From assembly GCA_026390795.1 (NCBI GenBank), contig JAPLFG010000005.1, forward strand, positions 224,200 to 288,199: a stretch of DNA of 64,000 bases, in the 5' to 3' direction. Below the pieces are notes generated by a model. It searched no databases, was not told where the DNA came from, and saw only the letters and a list, made by a program, of their open reading frames with translations. Below, in pieces: positions 52,510 to 61,747 of this stretch. The position numbers were made by a program, and so were the translations under genes. How positions within the stretch are numbered: the stretch's first letter is position 1; every line of letters begins with the position of its first letter. This DNA is from Ignavibacteriales bacterium. Its GTDB lineage: Bacteria; Bacteroidota; Ignavibacteria; Ignavibacteriales; Melioribacteraceae.

Positions 52510-53349
52510 CTACTTTAATAATATTTTTTGAGGATCCACCGGTTTACCATTCTGCCAAATTTCGAAATGAAGATGTGGTCCGGTTGTATTTTTGCCTGAA
52601 TCTCCGCTTAGAGCTATTAATTCTCCTTGAGAAACATAATCGCGTACCTTTTTAAGTAATGATGAACAATGTCTATAAATTGAGATATAATTTTGATCAT
52701 GTTGAATAATTATTGTATACCCGCCGGAAATTGTGTAATCGGAAAATGTTATTAGACCGCCGGCAGATGCGTAAACAGGATTGCCGGATTTCAATCCATA
52801 GTCAATTCCCATATGTCCCTTATCCGGCATAAACTCAGTCGTAATAATACCGTTTACGGGCTCAATAAAAATTAATGGGTTTGATTTTTCAGCGACTTGA
52901 AAAATTTTATTCATCAAATCGTTAAATGCAGAAAAAATATCTCCGCCAATTTTGATCTTTTTATTAATCGGCTTACGAAGCGAATCATACAAAGCATCGT
53001 TACTTTTTACGGAATCTTTTTGTGCCAGCATCATTGCGAATTTCATCCGCTCGTTAGTGGACGCAATATTTTGAAGCTGAGCAGTTAGAGTCTCAACACT
53101 ATTTTGCAATAGTTGAATCTTTTCCCGCTGTGTTTTCAATTCGTTATTATCAATCACAAATAAAAAATCTTTTAATGGGGTTATAGAAAGAATAAAGATC
53201 AAAACAAGCCATGATAATATTGTATAAACCCCTAGATAAGCAACCAGTCGGATAATGCTGTATTTGTATCTTTGAGTAGTAATGATTGGAAGATTAGGAG
53301 TTATGTGAAATGAAGAATTTCTAAGATTCTCCAGATTAAACCATTTCAT
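52510..53349 (-). CDS. M23 (LytM-type) peptidoglycan endopeptidase
   Basis: A 279-aa membrane-anchored peptidase. A membrane helix (about 30-55), a periplasmic coiled coil (ELKTQREKIQLLQNSVETLTAQLQ) and a C-terminal M23 domain with zinc ligands HMGIDYG (H and D) and HLHFE, plus the catalytic His of YRHCS. Metal ligands are complete, so an active endopeptidase is likely. The pairing with bactofilin is known for cell-shape systems. Confidence 0.93.
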   Translation of the reverse strand: MKWFNLENLRNSSFHITPNLPIITTQRYKYSIIRLVAYLGVYTILSWLVLIFILSITPLKDFLFVIDNNELKTQREKIQLLQNSVETLTAQLQNIASTNERMKFAMMLAQKDSVKSNDALYDSLRKPINKKIKIGGDIFSAFNDLMNKIFQVAEKSNPLIFIEPVNGIITTEFMPDKGHMGIDYGLKSGNPVYASAGGLITFSDYTISGGYTIIIQHDQNYISIYRHCSSLLKKVRDYVSQGELIALSGDSGKNTTGPHLHFEIWQNGKPVDPQKILLK

Positions 53350-53398
53350 TTATTTTCCTCGATGGTGTGCAAATATATGAATTTACAGGTACTTATTC

Positions 53399-54418
53399 TT
53401 AATGAAGGATAAATTCTTTTATAGAAGCGATTAAAACATCGGGCAAAAGTTTTTTCCCGCAGTCGAATGTTTTTATTGGGCATTCCATATGTCCATGAAT
53501 TCCACATGGTTTGCAGTCTAGGCCATCGAGTGAAAGTGATTTACTTTTTCGATTATAAGGATAAAAACCAAATTCTGGTACGGTAGAACAATAAATTGTT
53601 ATGGTTGGGATGTCCGCTATCATGCCAAGATGGGTCGGCGCACTATCGTTAGATATAAGGAGAGCGCATTTTTTAAGCAATGCAATTGATTCTATTACAG
53701 TTAATTTTCCCGCTAATGAATGAACACCAGCCTTATAATTATTAGCCAAATTATTACAAAGTCGTTTATCGGCACTTCCGCCAACAAGATATACATCATA
53801 ATTTTGATTGACTAAATAATTAATAGCATCTAAAAAATATTCTTGCGGGTAGATTTTAGTTGACCAGACTGATCCTGGAGCGACTGCCGCGAATCTCTTT
53901 TTTCCTAGATTTTCAATTATCTCACCAATTTTAATTTCTGCAGCACTCCCGGTATTAATAAATGGCAGCACCTTCCATTTTTCACCGGATGTATCATAAC
54001 CAATTAAATCAAGGTTGCGCGCTACTTCATGTTTAGAAGAGAAATACTTTATTCTTCTCTTGTAAAAAAAGCTGCAGCTTGCAATATCAAATCCGGAGCT
54101 GTTTTTTACACCTGAAAACATGACAAGAATTGAGGATCTAAACGATCGATGCGGGGAATAGATTTGTGTAAATTTTTGTTCATTAATTTGTTTAATCAAT
54201 TTAATATAACTCAAAAACGATTTTTGTTCTCCTCTCTTGTCATAAACAATCGTTTCGTCAACAGATGGTGAATGCTCAAACAATTCTTTGGTGGAAAGAA
54301 TGCAAAGTACTTTTAGAATCGAGGCTGGGAATTTTTCTTTTAATTTTTGAATCATTGGCAAAGTTAAAACCGCGTCGCCAAGAAATGCTGTCTGAATGAT
54401 AAGAATTTTTTCTTGCAC
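53399..54418 (-). CDS. Glycosyltransferase family 9 (heptosyltransferase-like)
   Basis: A 339-aa GT-B fold enzyme of the ADP-heptose:LPS heptosyltransferase type: ILIIQTAFLGDAVLTLPMI at the N-terminus, FAAVAPGSVWSTKIYPQEYF, and LISNDSAPTHLG. It probably adds heptose to the LPS core. GTG 54418 overlaps the preceding TAG stop by one base and has GGAAA upstream; TTG 54430 is the alternative. Confidence 0.9.
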   Translation of the reverse strand: MQEKILIIQTAFLGDAVLTLPMIQKLKEKFPASILKVLCILSTKELFEHSPSVDETIVYDKRGEQKSFLSYIKLIKQINEQKFTQIYSPHRSFRSSILVMFSGVKNSSGFDIASCSFFYKRRIKYFSSKHEVARNLDLIGYDTSGEKWKVLPFINTGSAAEIKIGEIIENLGKKRFAAVAPGSVWSTKIYPQEYFLDAINYLVNQNYDVYLVGGSADKRLCNNLANNYKAGVHSLAGKLTVIESIALLKKCALLISNDSAPTHLGMIADIPTITIYCSTVPEFGFYPYNRKSKSLSLDGLDCKPCGIHGHMECPIKTFDCGKKLLPDVLIASIKEFILH

Positions 54419-55293
54419 TAATATTTCCAAATTTTATGCATCCAAAAATATTGGTCCGGATTTTTTCTGATATGTTTTTCTAAGAATGAAATGTATTGCT
54501 GGGTTAGTACTCTAACTTTTTCTCCGTTTTCTTCCGGAAGATTATCACATTTCAACTCTTCCAGATGCATTTTGTATGAATAATCCTTTTGACGTTCAAA
54601 TGCAGTCATAATAACCGGGCAATTTGTTTTTATTGCAATGCTTGCTGCGCCGGTGTAGAGAGCTGTAGATCGTCCGAAGAAACTGAATCTAGGTCCTTCA
54701 TAATGACCTCTCTGATCGCCCGCAATTCCAATGATCCCGCCGCTTTTAATAGTTTCATATATTTTTCTAATAGAAATACCTGAAAGAATAATTTTATTGC
54801 CAAATTTTGCTCTTGCGCGCATTACATAATCAGAAACGCCAGGATTGCTCTGCGGTTGAGCCAAAAGACTTACTTCTCTGTCGAATTTTAATGAAAGAGA
54901 CGACATACAATATTCCCAACCTCCGAAATGGCCAGTAAGAATGATTGCTGCTTTATTTGTTCCAATAATTTTTTGAATAGCTTCAAGATTTTCAATTACA
55001 ATTGATGATTGAACCTCTTCTTCTTTCATCGAAGGAAGATACATCAGCTCGAAAAAAGTGATAAGAATATTTTGATAAGTATGGCGCGCAAGTTTTCTAA
55101 TTTCGGAATTGGATTTTTGCGGTAGTGCTGTTTTCAAATTACTTATTACAATCTTTTTCCTTAAAGGAATCAGATAATATAGGACATAAGCAAGATATCT
55201 TGTACTTCGCCTAGTTCTGTTTAATCCAATTAACTTAAATAGATTAGCAAAAGAATTGAAAATGAAAAATTCAATTTTATGTTTTGTTCGCAT
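54418..55293 (-). CDS. Lipid A acyltransferase (LpxL/HtrB family)
   Basis: A 291-aa membrane-associated acyltransferase. The catalytic HxxxxE motif lies in LTGHFGGWEYC; IGIAGDQRGHYEGPRFSFFGR and YFWMHKIWK are family text. It adds a secondary acyl chain to lipid A. It overlaps the heptosyltransferase gene by one base, which forms an LPS-synthesis pair. Confidence 0.92.
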   Translation of the reverse strand: MRTKHKIEFFIFNSFANLFKLIGLNRTRRSTRYLAYVLYYLIPLRKKIVISNLKTALPQKSNSEIRKLARHTYQNILITFFELMYLPSMKEEEVQSSIVIENLEAIQKIIGTNKAAIILTGHFGGWEYCMSSLSLKFDREVSLLAQPQSNPGVSDYVMRARAKFGNKIILSGISIRKIYETIKSGGIIGIAGDQRGHYEGPRFSFFGRSTALYTGAASIAIKTNCPVIMTAFERQKDYSYKMHLEELKCDNLPEENGEKVRVLTQQYISFLEKHIRKNPDQYFWMHKIWKY

Positions 55294-55299
55294 CAGTAA

Positions 55300-56679
55300 T
55301 TATTGAGTGCTTATTCTTCTCATCCAATTCTCATCATGTAATTCATCACGTTTTGTGGAATGGAGCAATTCATAATTTCCAAAACCGGTTAAATCTCCAA
55401 AGACAAAGGATGTACCACCTTCTATTTGATTGTAAAACCAAATTTCATAAGGTTTTAAATTTGGTTCATTAGGGAAATAATCTTTTTGATCGGGTTCGCC
55501 GTATAGAAGAACTACTCTGCCTCTATCTGTTAAATAACCTTCTTTGTTCATTCTTGTAAAATTATTATTTGCATAAGCAACTCTCTTCTCATATTCTTCC
55601 TTAAATTCATTTTTGGGTGTTTCGGGATTTTCATCTCTATTTTTCCAAAAATTAAAAAGGAATTCTCTTTTGGCGTCCAAAGAACCGAGATTCTTGTATT
55701 GGTCTATTTCTCTCTGAGTTGCAAGGTACTTTGCCTGATTAAAATTGTTGTTACATTCATCAATATTATACATACCAAATTCGCTGTTTATCACTCCAGT
55801 ATTTAAATATGTTGTACTGGTCGAATCAACGACATTAGGATTATATAAATAGAAACGCTTAGTTGATAGAAATGCTTGTTTGGAAATTGGATCAATTAAA
55901 CTTACCTCAAAATAATATGAATCTGTTGGAAACTTCGACAAATTAACTACCCCATATTCTACAACTGCTTCTTTTTGCTGCTGAATTGTTTTTGTACTTT
56001 TATAAAGTGGTTTGCCTGAGCTATTATAAAGTGTTTTTTGAAAAGAGAAATCGGCTTTTTCATCATGTAATTTTAGATTGTACAATTCCATATAGAAAAA
56101 CATTGCCGGGAAAAGATTGGAATAAATCATAGTTGGATTCGGAATTACTTCGAGAGAATTTTTATAATAAAGAGATTTTTGATCGGCATCATCTTTTTTA
56201 ATTTGCCGTGCGAGTTCAATATCACTCAGTGAAAATTTATCCTTTTTAATAGGTTGGACAACAACGTTTTCAGTAATAGTTTTTTGCATGGCAGGGTTTT
56301 TTAAATCATGAATCGTCAGCACAAGAGAATATTTTCCTTCGGGTACAACAAATCCCAAGACATCATTTATGCTTTCTCTCGCTTTTTTATTGGTGTCAAC
56401 AATAGCTTGAATTTTCCAATCCTTGTTAATCGAGAATTCATTGGTTGCATTATTTTTTAATTCAAGATGAACAACCGCTTCAATGAGTCCTCCTTTGTCA
56501 GTTGGGGTGATTTGCATTCCTTTCGAATTAAGTTCGTAATAAAATTCAATGTACACAGAAGAAGAATCGTAGTTAAAACGTGCATAATCAAATTCAAAAT
56601 TCAGGTCGGTTTGGTTTTGAGCCGATACAAATGATGTTAATAAAAGAATAAAAGAAAGAAATATTGTAAACTTCTTCAT
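55300..56679 (-). CDS. Exported GWxTD-domain protein
   Basis: A 459-aa protein with a signal peptide (ending SFVSAQ), a beta-sandwich N-terminal half, and a C-terminal GWxTD domain of which the name motif reads GYLTD (EGYLTDRGRVVLLYGEPD), with KPYEIWFYN and a Phe-Gly-Asp strand. The family is of unknown function and frequent in Bacteroidota/Ignavibacteria. GAGG precedes ATG 56679. It lies 6 bp before the lipid A acyltransferase gene. Confidence 0.88.
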   Translation of the reverse strand: MKKFTIFLSFILLLTSFVSAQNQTDLNFEFDYARFNYDSSSVYIEFYYELNSKGMQITPTDKGGLIEAVVHLELKNNATNEFSINKDWKIQAIVDTNKKARESINDVLGFVVPEGKYSLVLTIHDLKNPAMQKTITENVVVQPIKKDKFSLSDIELARQIKKDDADQKSLYYKNSLEVIPNPTMIYSNLFPAMFFYMELYNLKLHDEKADFSFQKTLYNSSGKPLYKSTKTIQQQKEAVVEYGVVNLSKFPTDSYYFEVSLIDPISKQAFLSTKRFYLYNPNVVDSTSTTYLNTGVINSEFGMYNIDECNNNFNQAKYLATQREIDQYKNLGSLDAKREFLFNFWKNRDENPETPKNEFKEEYEKRVAYANNNFTRMNKEGYLTDRGRVVLLYGEPDQKDYFPNEPNLKPYEIWFYNQIEGGTSFVFGDLTGFGNYELLHSTKRDELHDENWMRRISTQ

Positions 56680-56826
56680 AAAATTTAATCCTCTTGAATT
56701 ATCTTGTAATTATTTTGGAATCTATTTACACATTAGCGGTTTTATTATCAACCCATATTAATTATCACCGAATCAAAAATACAAACATGCTTATCGGCAG
56801 GCAAGAAGAACATTTTTAAAATAAAA

Positions 56827-56848
56827 AACCCCGGCAATTGCCGGGGTT
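56827..56848 (-). terminator. Rho-independent terminator of the PorV-like gene
   Basis: AACCCCGGCA/TGCCGGGGTT is a perfect 10-bp stem; on the minus strand it runs into TTTTTTATTTT. It lies 24 bp past the PorV stop and separates this trio from the GWxTD gene. Confidence 0.9.
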
Positions 56849-56872
56849 TGAAGATTTCAAAGAATAAATATC

Positions 56873-57898
56873 TTAGAAACCAAATTGAAGAGAGATTACA
56901 TGGTTATTATCGAAGAATTTAGTTTGTCTAAATGCATAATCTAACTTCATCGCAGTTCCACCTACATCATACTTAACACCAATACCGGCTGTAATACCAT
57001 ATATGTTATAATCGGTATTATCAGCAAAACTCGGTGTAAATGCATAACCGCCACGAATAAAGAACATATTGTTCAGATTATATTCTAAGCCGACTCTATA
57101 TTCATCTGCGTAGTAGTTACTGTTTTGATAATCACCTTCAAGTTGAAATGAATTAGATGAATTAATATTGTAATTGTAGCTAAGACCTATTTCGAGTGTT
57201 GATGGTAAATCAAATGCTGCTGCAGTCATTTTATAAGTAGCTTCTCCTCTTTCAAGACCAGCAGGAGTTGCGTTCAAATATAAACCAGATCCATCGTATC
57301 TCATTTGAGGACCAAAGTTCTTTAATGCAATAGCAAGATTGAATCCATTAATATTCGCTAGGTTTCGGTATGTAACACCAAAATTAAACCCCAAAGCATT
57401 TGAGCTAACAAGATCTAATGTTTCCGAGATATAATTCATTGTTACACCTACTGAGATTCTATCACTTAACAATCTCGAGTATGTTACACCTAAGGTCATA
57501 AAAGTAGGCTTGAATGACTGCCCGTTTCCATCTGGATTATCAACTGTAGTAATATTTATGGTACCAACTGATAACGATTTTAGAGTAAAAGCAAGTGAAC
57601 CAAAACCTTCCAGAGTCGTTGATACTCCAAAATATGTAACTCCGATATCTGCAATATGTGACATATAAGAAAACATAACATCAGTCCCACCACCCATAGC
57701 AAGGTTGGCAGGATTCCAATAGAGTGCTTCTAAACCGGAAGAACCGGATACTGTAGAACCACCCATTGCAATTCCCCTAGCACCAACAGGTATCAAGAGC
57801 TGTGAGGCAGCGCCTGTACCATTTCTAACACCGCCATCTGCAAATACGGTGCTGGCAGCAAGAATCAGCAAAAATAATTTTAAATATATTTTTTTCAT
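56873..57898 (-). CDS. PorV/PorQ family outer-membrane protein
   Basis: A 341-aa UPF0164/PorV-type barrel: signal peptide (to STVFA), ASQLLIPVGARGIAMGG, then SGLEALYWNPANLAMGGG, the family hallmark. C-terminal strand ends in Phe (ISLQFGF). PorV shuttles or retains T9SS cargo; here it follows a T9SS cargo gene by 18 bp. GGGAG precedes ATG 57898. Confidence 0.9.
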   Translation of the reverse strand: MKKIYLKLFLLILAASTVFADGGVRNGTGAASQLLIPVGARGIAMGGSTVSGSSGLEALYWNPANLAMGGGTDVMFSYMSHIADIGVTYFGVSTTLEGFGSLAFTLKSLSVGTINITTVDNPDGNGQSFKPTFMTLGVTYSRLLSDRISVGVTMNYISETLDLVSSNALGFNFGVTYRNLANINGFNLAIALKNFGPQMRYDGSGLYLNATPAGLERGEATYKMTAAAFDLPSTLEIGLSYNYNINSSNSFQLEGDYQNSNYYADEYRVGLEYNLNNMFFIRGGYAFTPSFADNTDYNIYGITAGIGVKYDVGGTAMKLDYAFRQTKFFDNNHVISLQFGF

Positions 57899-57916
57899 TT
57901 TTTTTTCTCCCATCTT

Positions 57917-60900
57917 TTAGAAGTGGTCAAGAATCTGTTGTTCTTGAATTACAGCTAGTTTTACGATTTTCGTTTTACCTAAATCAGGCATATCGATGTG
58001 AACTATATATAATCCACTAGCAACAGGGAACGAACTATCATTTACAAGATCCCAGGTAGTAAACTGGCTGGGAGAATCTTTCTCAATTATACGCACAAGC
58101 TGTCCAGCTAAATTAAATACTCGTAATGTAGCTCTTTGCGGTAAGTGACTGAAAGTTACAAAACGTTGATATTTATTTACTTCTCGTGGGTTTGTACCAT
58201 AATATGGATTCGGGAATACGTTTATATTTTCAACATCAGATTTTGCAACGTTCTGATCAACAGTAACCTTTGCTGGAGCTGTAAATGTAAAAGTATCTTT
58301 ACCGAACTGTAATGGATTGGCATATACGAACTTAATCTTATCGCCAGCTCCATAATGAGTAGAATAAAATACCCATACCCATGTAGCTAACGCATTATTA
58401 GCATCTGTTGTCTTATTAGTAATAATTTGAGTAGCACTATAATTTGAATTAACAACAATTGCATAAACCCTAGCTTCAGTATTCCACGACCTGAACGGGT
58501 CTGCAGTAGCGGCTTGTTCACGATCTCTAAACATCAGATTTACCTGGCGTGGATGAGCCGGATCAGATACATTCCATACTTCAAAAGGAATTCTTACTAA
58601 GTAAGGTCCATTTGCTTGTCCGGCTGGAAAATCCGGGCGTGCACTAAATGCCGTTCCTGAAGAAAGAGCAAAAACAGTAGCCATCTGACCGCCACTCTTT
58701 GTAGTAATCAGTTTTTTCCCATTTGGTAAGGTGGTTGTTTCAGTTACACCGGTGAATCTAACTTCATAATCTTGTTGAAGTTGATCCATATCATTAGTAC
58801 CAAATGCAAAATTATCAATTGCCTTACTTGTAATCGTTCCACCAAAAAAAGTATAGTTGACTATTCGTATTCCATCACCTGCACCACCACTTGTGGAATT
58901 AAATGGTGTACTATGTGTTGTAGTTAGTGTCGCAGATTTCCACACAATTGGGGCAACATAACTTCCGGTCGGTACGGTTACCTGTAAACCATCAACAATT
59001 GGCTGGGAAGTAGTTCCAACATTACCAGCACCTAGAGCTCCAAGCGAACCTCCAGGTCCACTTGCAGGATCTGTAGTATAATAAAGATCCGTGGTACCAA
59101 TTACTGTTTGATTTGATAATTTAGTTACACCTGTAGTCAAATCTTTTAGATTCCAAACATTTTGAGTTACAAATTTATTGCCTAATGCACTTATGGTTAC
59201 AGTTCCTGTTGCATTTATTTGAGTACCGGTATTTCCGTATGCGTCGTCAAAAATAGTATAGTTGACAGTAAAAGGTAGCGAATAATTGCTAACATTTACT
59301 TTAAATGTCTCACCGCCTGCAAAAGGACCATTTTCAGTCATTTCTCCATTAACATTTCCAAAATCAATTACATTTCCATTTATAACTGGTGTAATTGATC
59401 CGTTACCAGCATCAAAATTAGGTGCGCTGTTGATTTTTATACCAGCAGGGAAAGTTAATCTAATACCATCCGCATATGAAAAAACTGCTGATTGGATATC
59501 AGTAACAAAATTAACGTCAATACTTCCGTTTATGGAGTAAACTCCTGCTGCTGCTAAAGAAGACGGAGATACATCTTTCCCTTTACCAATTTTATCTGGG
59601 AAATTAGTTGATTTCCAAGTTCCATCCGAGGCTAAATAAAAATATGCTTGTTTAAAAGATACTTCGTAATTATCGCCTGTAACTTTTAAGGGATCAACTA
59701 CTCTAACACTGACACTAGCATCAGCCGATCCTTTAGCATGTAGTACAGACAAAGATGCATCCGGTTCTCCTGTAATAACAACACCAGGATCAGGCATGTG
59801 TGGAACAGCAAGTATTCTTGAAGAAAGACTTTCAAGTACGTTAGGAACCGTTTCTGGATCAATGTTAACGGCATATGAGGATACTACAAAATAGTATTCA
59901 GTTCCGTTAGCAAGCGGTATACCGCCTCTTATCAAGTCTGTTTTTATAGCAACACTTCTTTGAAGACCGCTATTAGTACCATATTTATTGATTGTTTTTG
60001 TCTCTTGGTTTGTTGCCGCATCAAATGAAGTACTTAATACTAAACCTGGATCTGTTCCAAGGTCGTATGTAGCAACAATTTTAGCTTCGTTTAATTGAGC
60101 ATTTAGACGTGGCAATTGATATACAACATATCCTTCAAATTTATAACCGAGTTGGTTAAAGCTTTCAATCTGAGCCACTGAAGAAGCGTCATCGCCCCAA
60201 TTGATAACTATTTCTTTGTCAAATTCTGATGCCTTACCAATTTTAGTAACAAGATCAACAGGAACTAGTGGTGGTTTAGGAGGTTGTGGAACGACAAATA
60301 AGTTATCATAAGCTTTTTGAACTTGTCTATCTTGGAATTTTAAAAGTGCGACAGCACCAAGTCTTCCAATAGGTGCAACACCGCCGGCAGCAAGCTGACC
60401 TACTACTACTTCTTGAGTATCGCCTGCGGCTAATGTAAATGGACCTGAAACCAAGCCCATACGTCTATCTTGTTTTGGGAAGAGAATTCCATCTACCCAG
60501 CCCTTTCCTGTAACTGGGTCACCTGGACAGAAGAATGGTGTTGTTAGTCCGGTAAGCGGATCTCTAAATTTAGTTCCCAAAGCACCAACTTTACCTTGCA
60601 TCAGGTTTTTAACTGCCAATGCGCCGGTTTGGTAAACACCAATTGCCGGATCGGTATAGTTAGGAACACTTTGAGTAAAAAGATAGAATGCGGTCATAGG
60701 CATGTTTTTGTAACCGAATCTATATTTCCCTTTGAAGATTGCTCTATCGGTTGGCTGTCCAGGAATCATTGGACCCTGCAAAAAGTCAAATCCAGCTGAA
60801 GGGATATAAGAACCATAAGAAGGATCGCTATCATCACCATTATAGATGAAACCAATGCTCAATGTAGTATCACATCCGGCAAAGTCATCTCCAGCGTCAC

Positions 60901-61717
60901 CGCCAAGATCGGGATCGGACCACATATTAACATAACAACTATCAATCCGATTTCCGCCTTTATTGACTAAAGTATACTTTCTGAAAAGGGCGTCACCAAG
61001 AGCATTCTGTTGATTATATCCCCATACAGTCAACTGCATTTCTATACCAAGCCCAACTGAACCATACATTTTTTGTGCTTGTGTGGGATCTTGATCGTTG
61101 CATACATACCAAATGGTCTGATCTGCACCAGGTACTCCAGGGATATCTATGTTTGGATCGTATTTACCGTTTCCGTTTTTATCTTCAAACGGGGCGCCGT
61201 ATTGTGCTGGCCATTCATTCCAGTCTTTATCATATTGCGCATAAATTTGGGCTTTAGTAGAAGGACTCTCATCTAGAATTTCTTTACTATAATCGGCATT
61301 TGGATCTTTATAGTCTCTACGAACTCTATAGATTCTTGCAGCATCATTGTCCTTAGGTGGACCCCAGCCCCAACTACCCGGCACCATGCCGCTTGGTGAA
61401 TATGTAGAACCGCATACTCGCCATTCGTTATTTACGTAACCGCCGTATAAGAAACCTGATTCGTAAAAGACTGTTTTACCGCTGCCTATCGGAAATTGAA
61501 ATCCAGAGGCACCCTTATTGGAAACATCTGAGTCTCCATTATTATAGAAAAATGTAGAAATGTTATTTATATTAAATTTAGTCGCTGCTGGAGAGCCAGT
61601 CGTCTTATTAAGCACTTTACCTTTTTTTCCATCGACTCCTTCGGCCCTAACATTTACGTTAGCACTTAAAAGAATTAATGTGAGAACTAGATAAAAGCCA
61701 AATTTTATTAATTTCAT
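57917..61717 (-). CDS. Large secreted protein with T9SS C-terminal sorting domain
   Basis: A 1266-aa protein: signal peptide (to NVRA), a long beta-rich mid-section with calcium-like acidic loops (DKNGNGKYDPNIDIPG), Ig/FN3-like modules, and a C-terminal type A sorting domain (about 1175-1266: NVFPNPYYG, LRVFNLAGQLVRII, WDLVNDSSFPVASGLYIVHI). It should be exported by T9SS and anchored at the surface. The function of the body is unknown. GGAG precedes ATG 61717. Confidence 0.88.
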   Translation of the reverse strand: MKLIKFGFYLVLTLILLSANVNVRAEGVDGKKGKVLNKTTGSPAATKFNINNISTFFYNNGDSDVSNKGASGFQFPIGSGKTVFYESGFLYGGYVNNEWRVCGSTYSPSGMVPGSWGWGPPKDNDAARIYRVRRDYKDPNADYSKEILDESPSTKAQIYAQYDKDWNEWPAQYGAPFEDKNGNGKYDPNIDIPGVPGADQTIWYVCNDQDPTQAQKMYGSVGLGIEMQLTVWGYNQQNALGDALFRKYTLVNKGGNRIDSCYVNMWSDPDLGGDAGDDFAGCDTTLSIGFIYNGDDSDPSYGSYIPSAGFDFLQGPMIPGQPTDRAIFKGKYRFGYKNMPMTAFYLFTQSVPNYTDPAIGVYQTGALAVKNLMQGKVGALGTKFRDPLTGLTTPFFCPGDPVTGKGWVDGILFPKQDRRMGLVSGPFTLAAGDTQEVVVGQLAAGGVAPIGRLGAVALLKFQDRQVQKAYDNLFVVPQPPKPPLVPVDLVTKIGKASEFDKEIVINWGDDASSVAQIESFNQLGYKFEGYVVYQLPRLNAQLNEAKIVATYDLGTDPGLVLSTSFDAATNQETKTINKYGTNSGLQRSVAIKTDLIRGGIPLANGTEYYFVVSSYAVNIDPETVPNVLESLSSRILAVPHMPDPGVVITGEPDASLSVLHAKGSADASVSVRVVDPLKVTGDNYEVSFKQAYFYLASDGTWKSTNFPDKIGKGKDVSPSSLAAAGVYSINGSIDVNFVTDIQSAVFSYADGIRLTFPAGIKINSAPNFDAGNGSITPVINGNVIDFGNVNGEMTENGPFAGGETFKVNVSNYSLPFTVNYTIFDDAYGNTGTQINATGTVTISALGNKFVTQNVWNLKDLTTGVTKLSNQTVIGTTDLYYTTDPASGPGGSLGALGAGNVGTTSQPIVDGLQVTVPTGSYVAPIVWKSATLTTTHSTPFNSTSGGAGDGIRIVNYTFFGGTITSKAIDNFAFGTNDMDQLQQDYEVRFTGVTETTTLPNGKKLITTKSGGQMATVFALSSGTAFSARPDFPAGQANGPYLVRIPFEVWNVSDPAHPRQVNLMFRDREQAATADPFRSWNTEARVYAIVVNSNYSATQIITNKTTDANNALATWVWVFYSTHYGAGDKIKFVYANPLQFGKDTFTFTAPAKVTVDQNVAKSDVENINVFPNPYYGTNPREVNKYQRFVTFSHLPQRATLRVFNLAGQLVRIIEKDSPSQFTTWDLVNDSSFPVASGLYIVHIDMPDLGKTKIVKLAVIQEQQILDHF

Positions 61718-61747
61718 TTTGCTTTCTCCTTTATTTAAAATATTCCA

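Noticed and set aside
59286-59540. 84-aa plus-strand frame within the large T9SS cargo gene
   Set aside because: Antisense shadow of a coherent minus-strand protein; no ribosome-binding site or family similarity.
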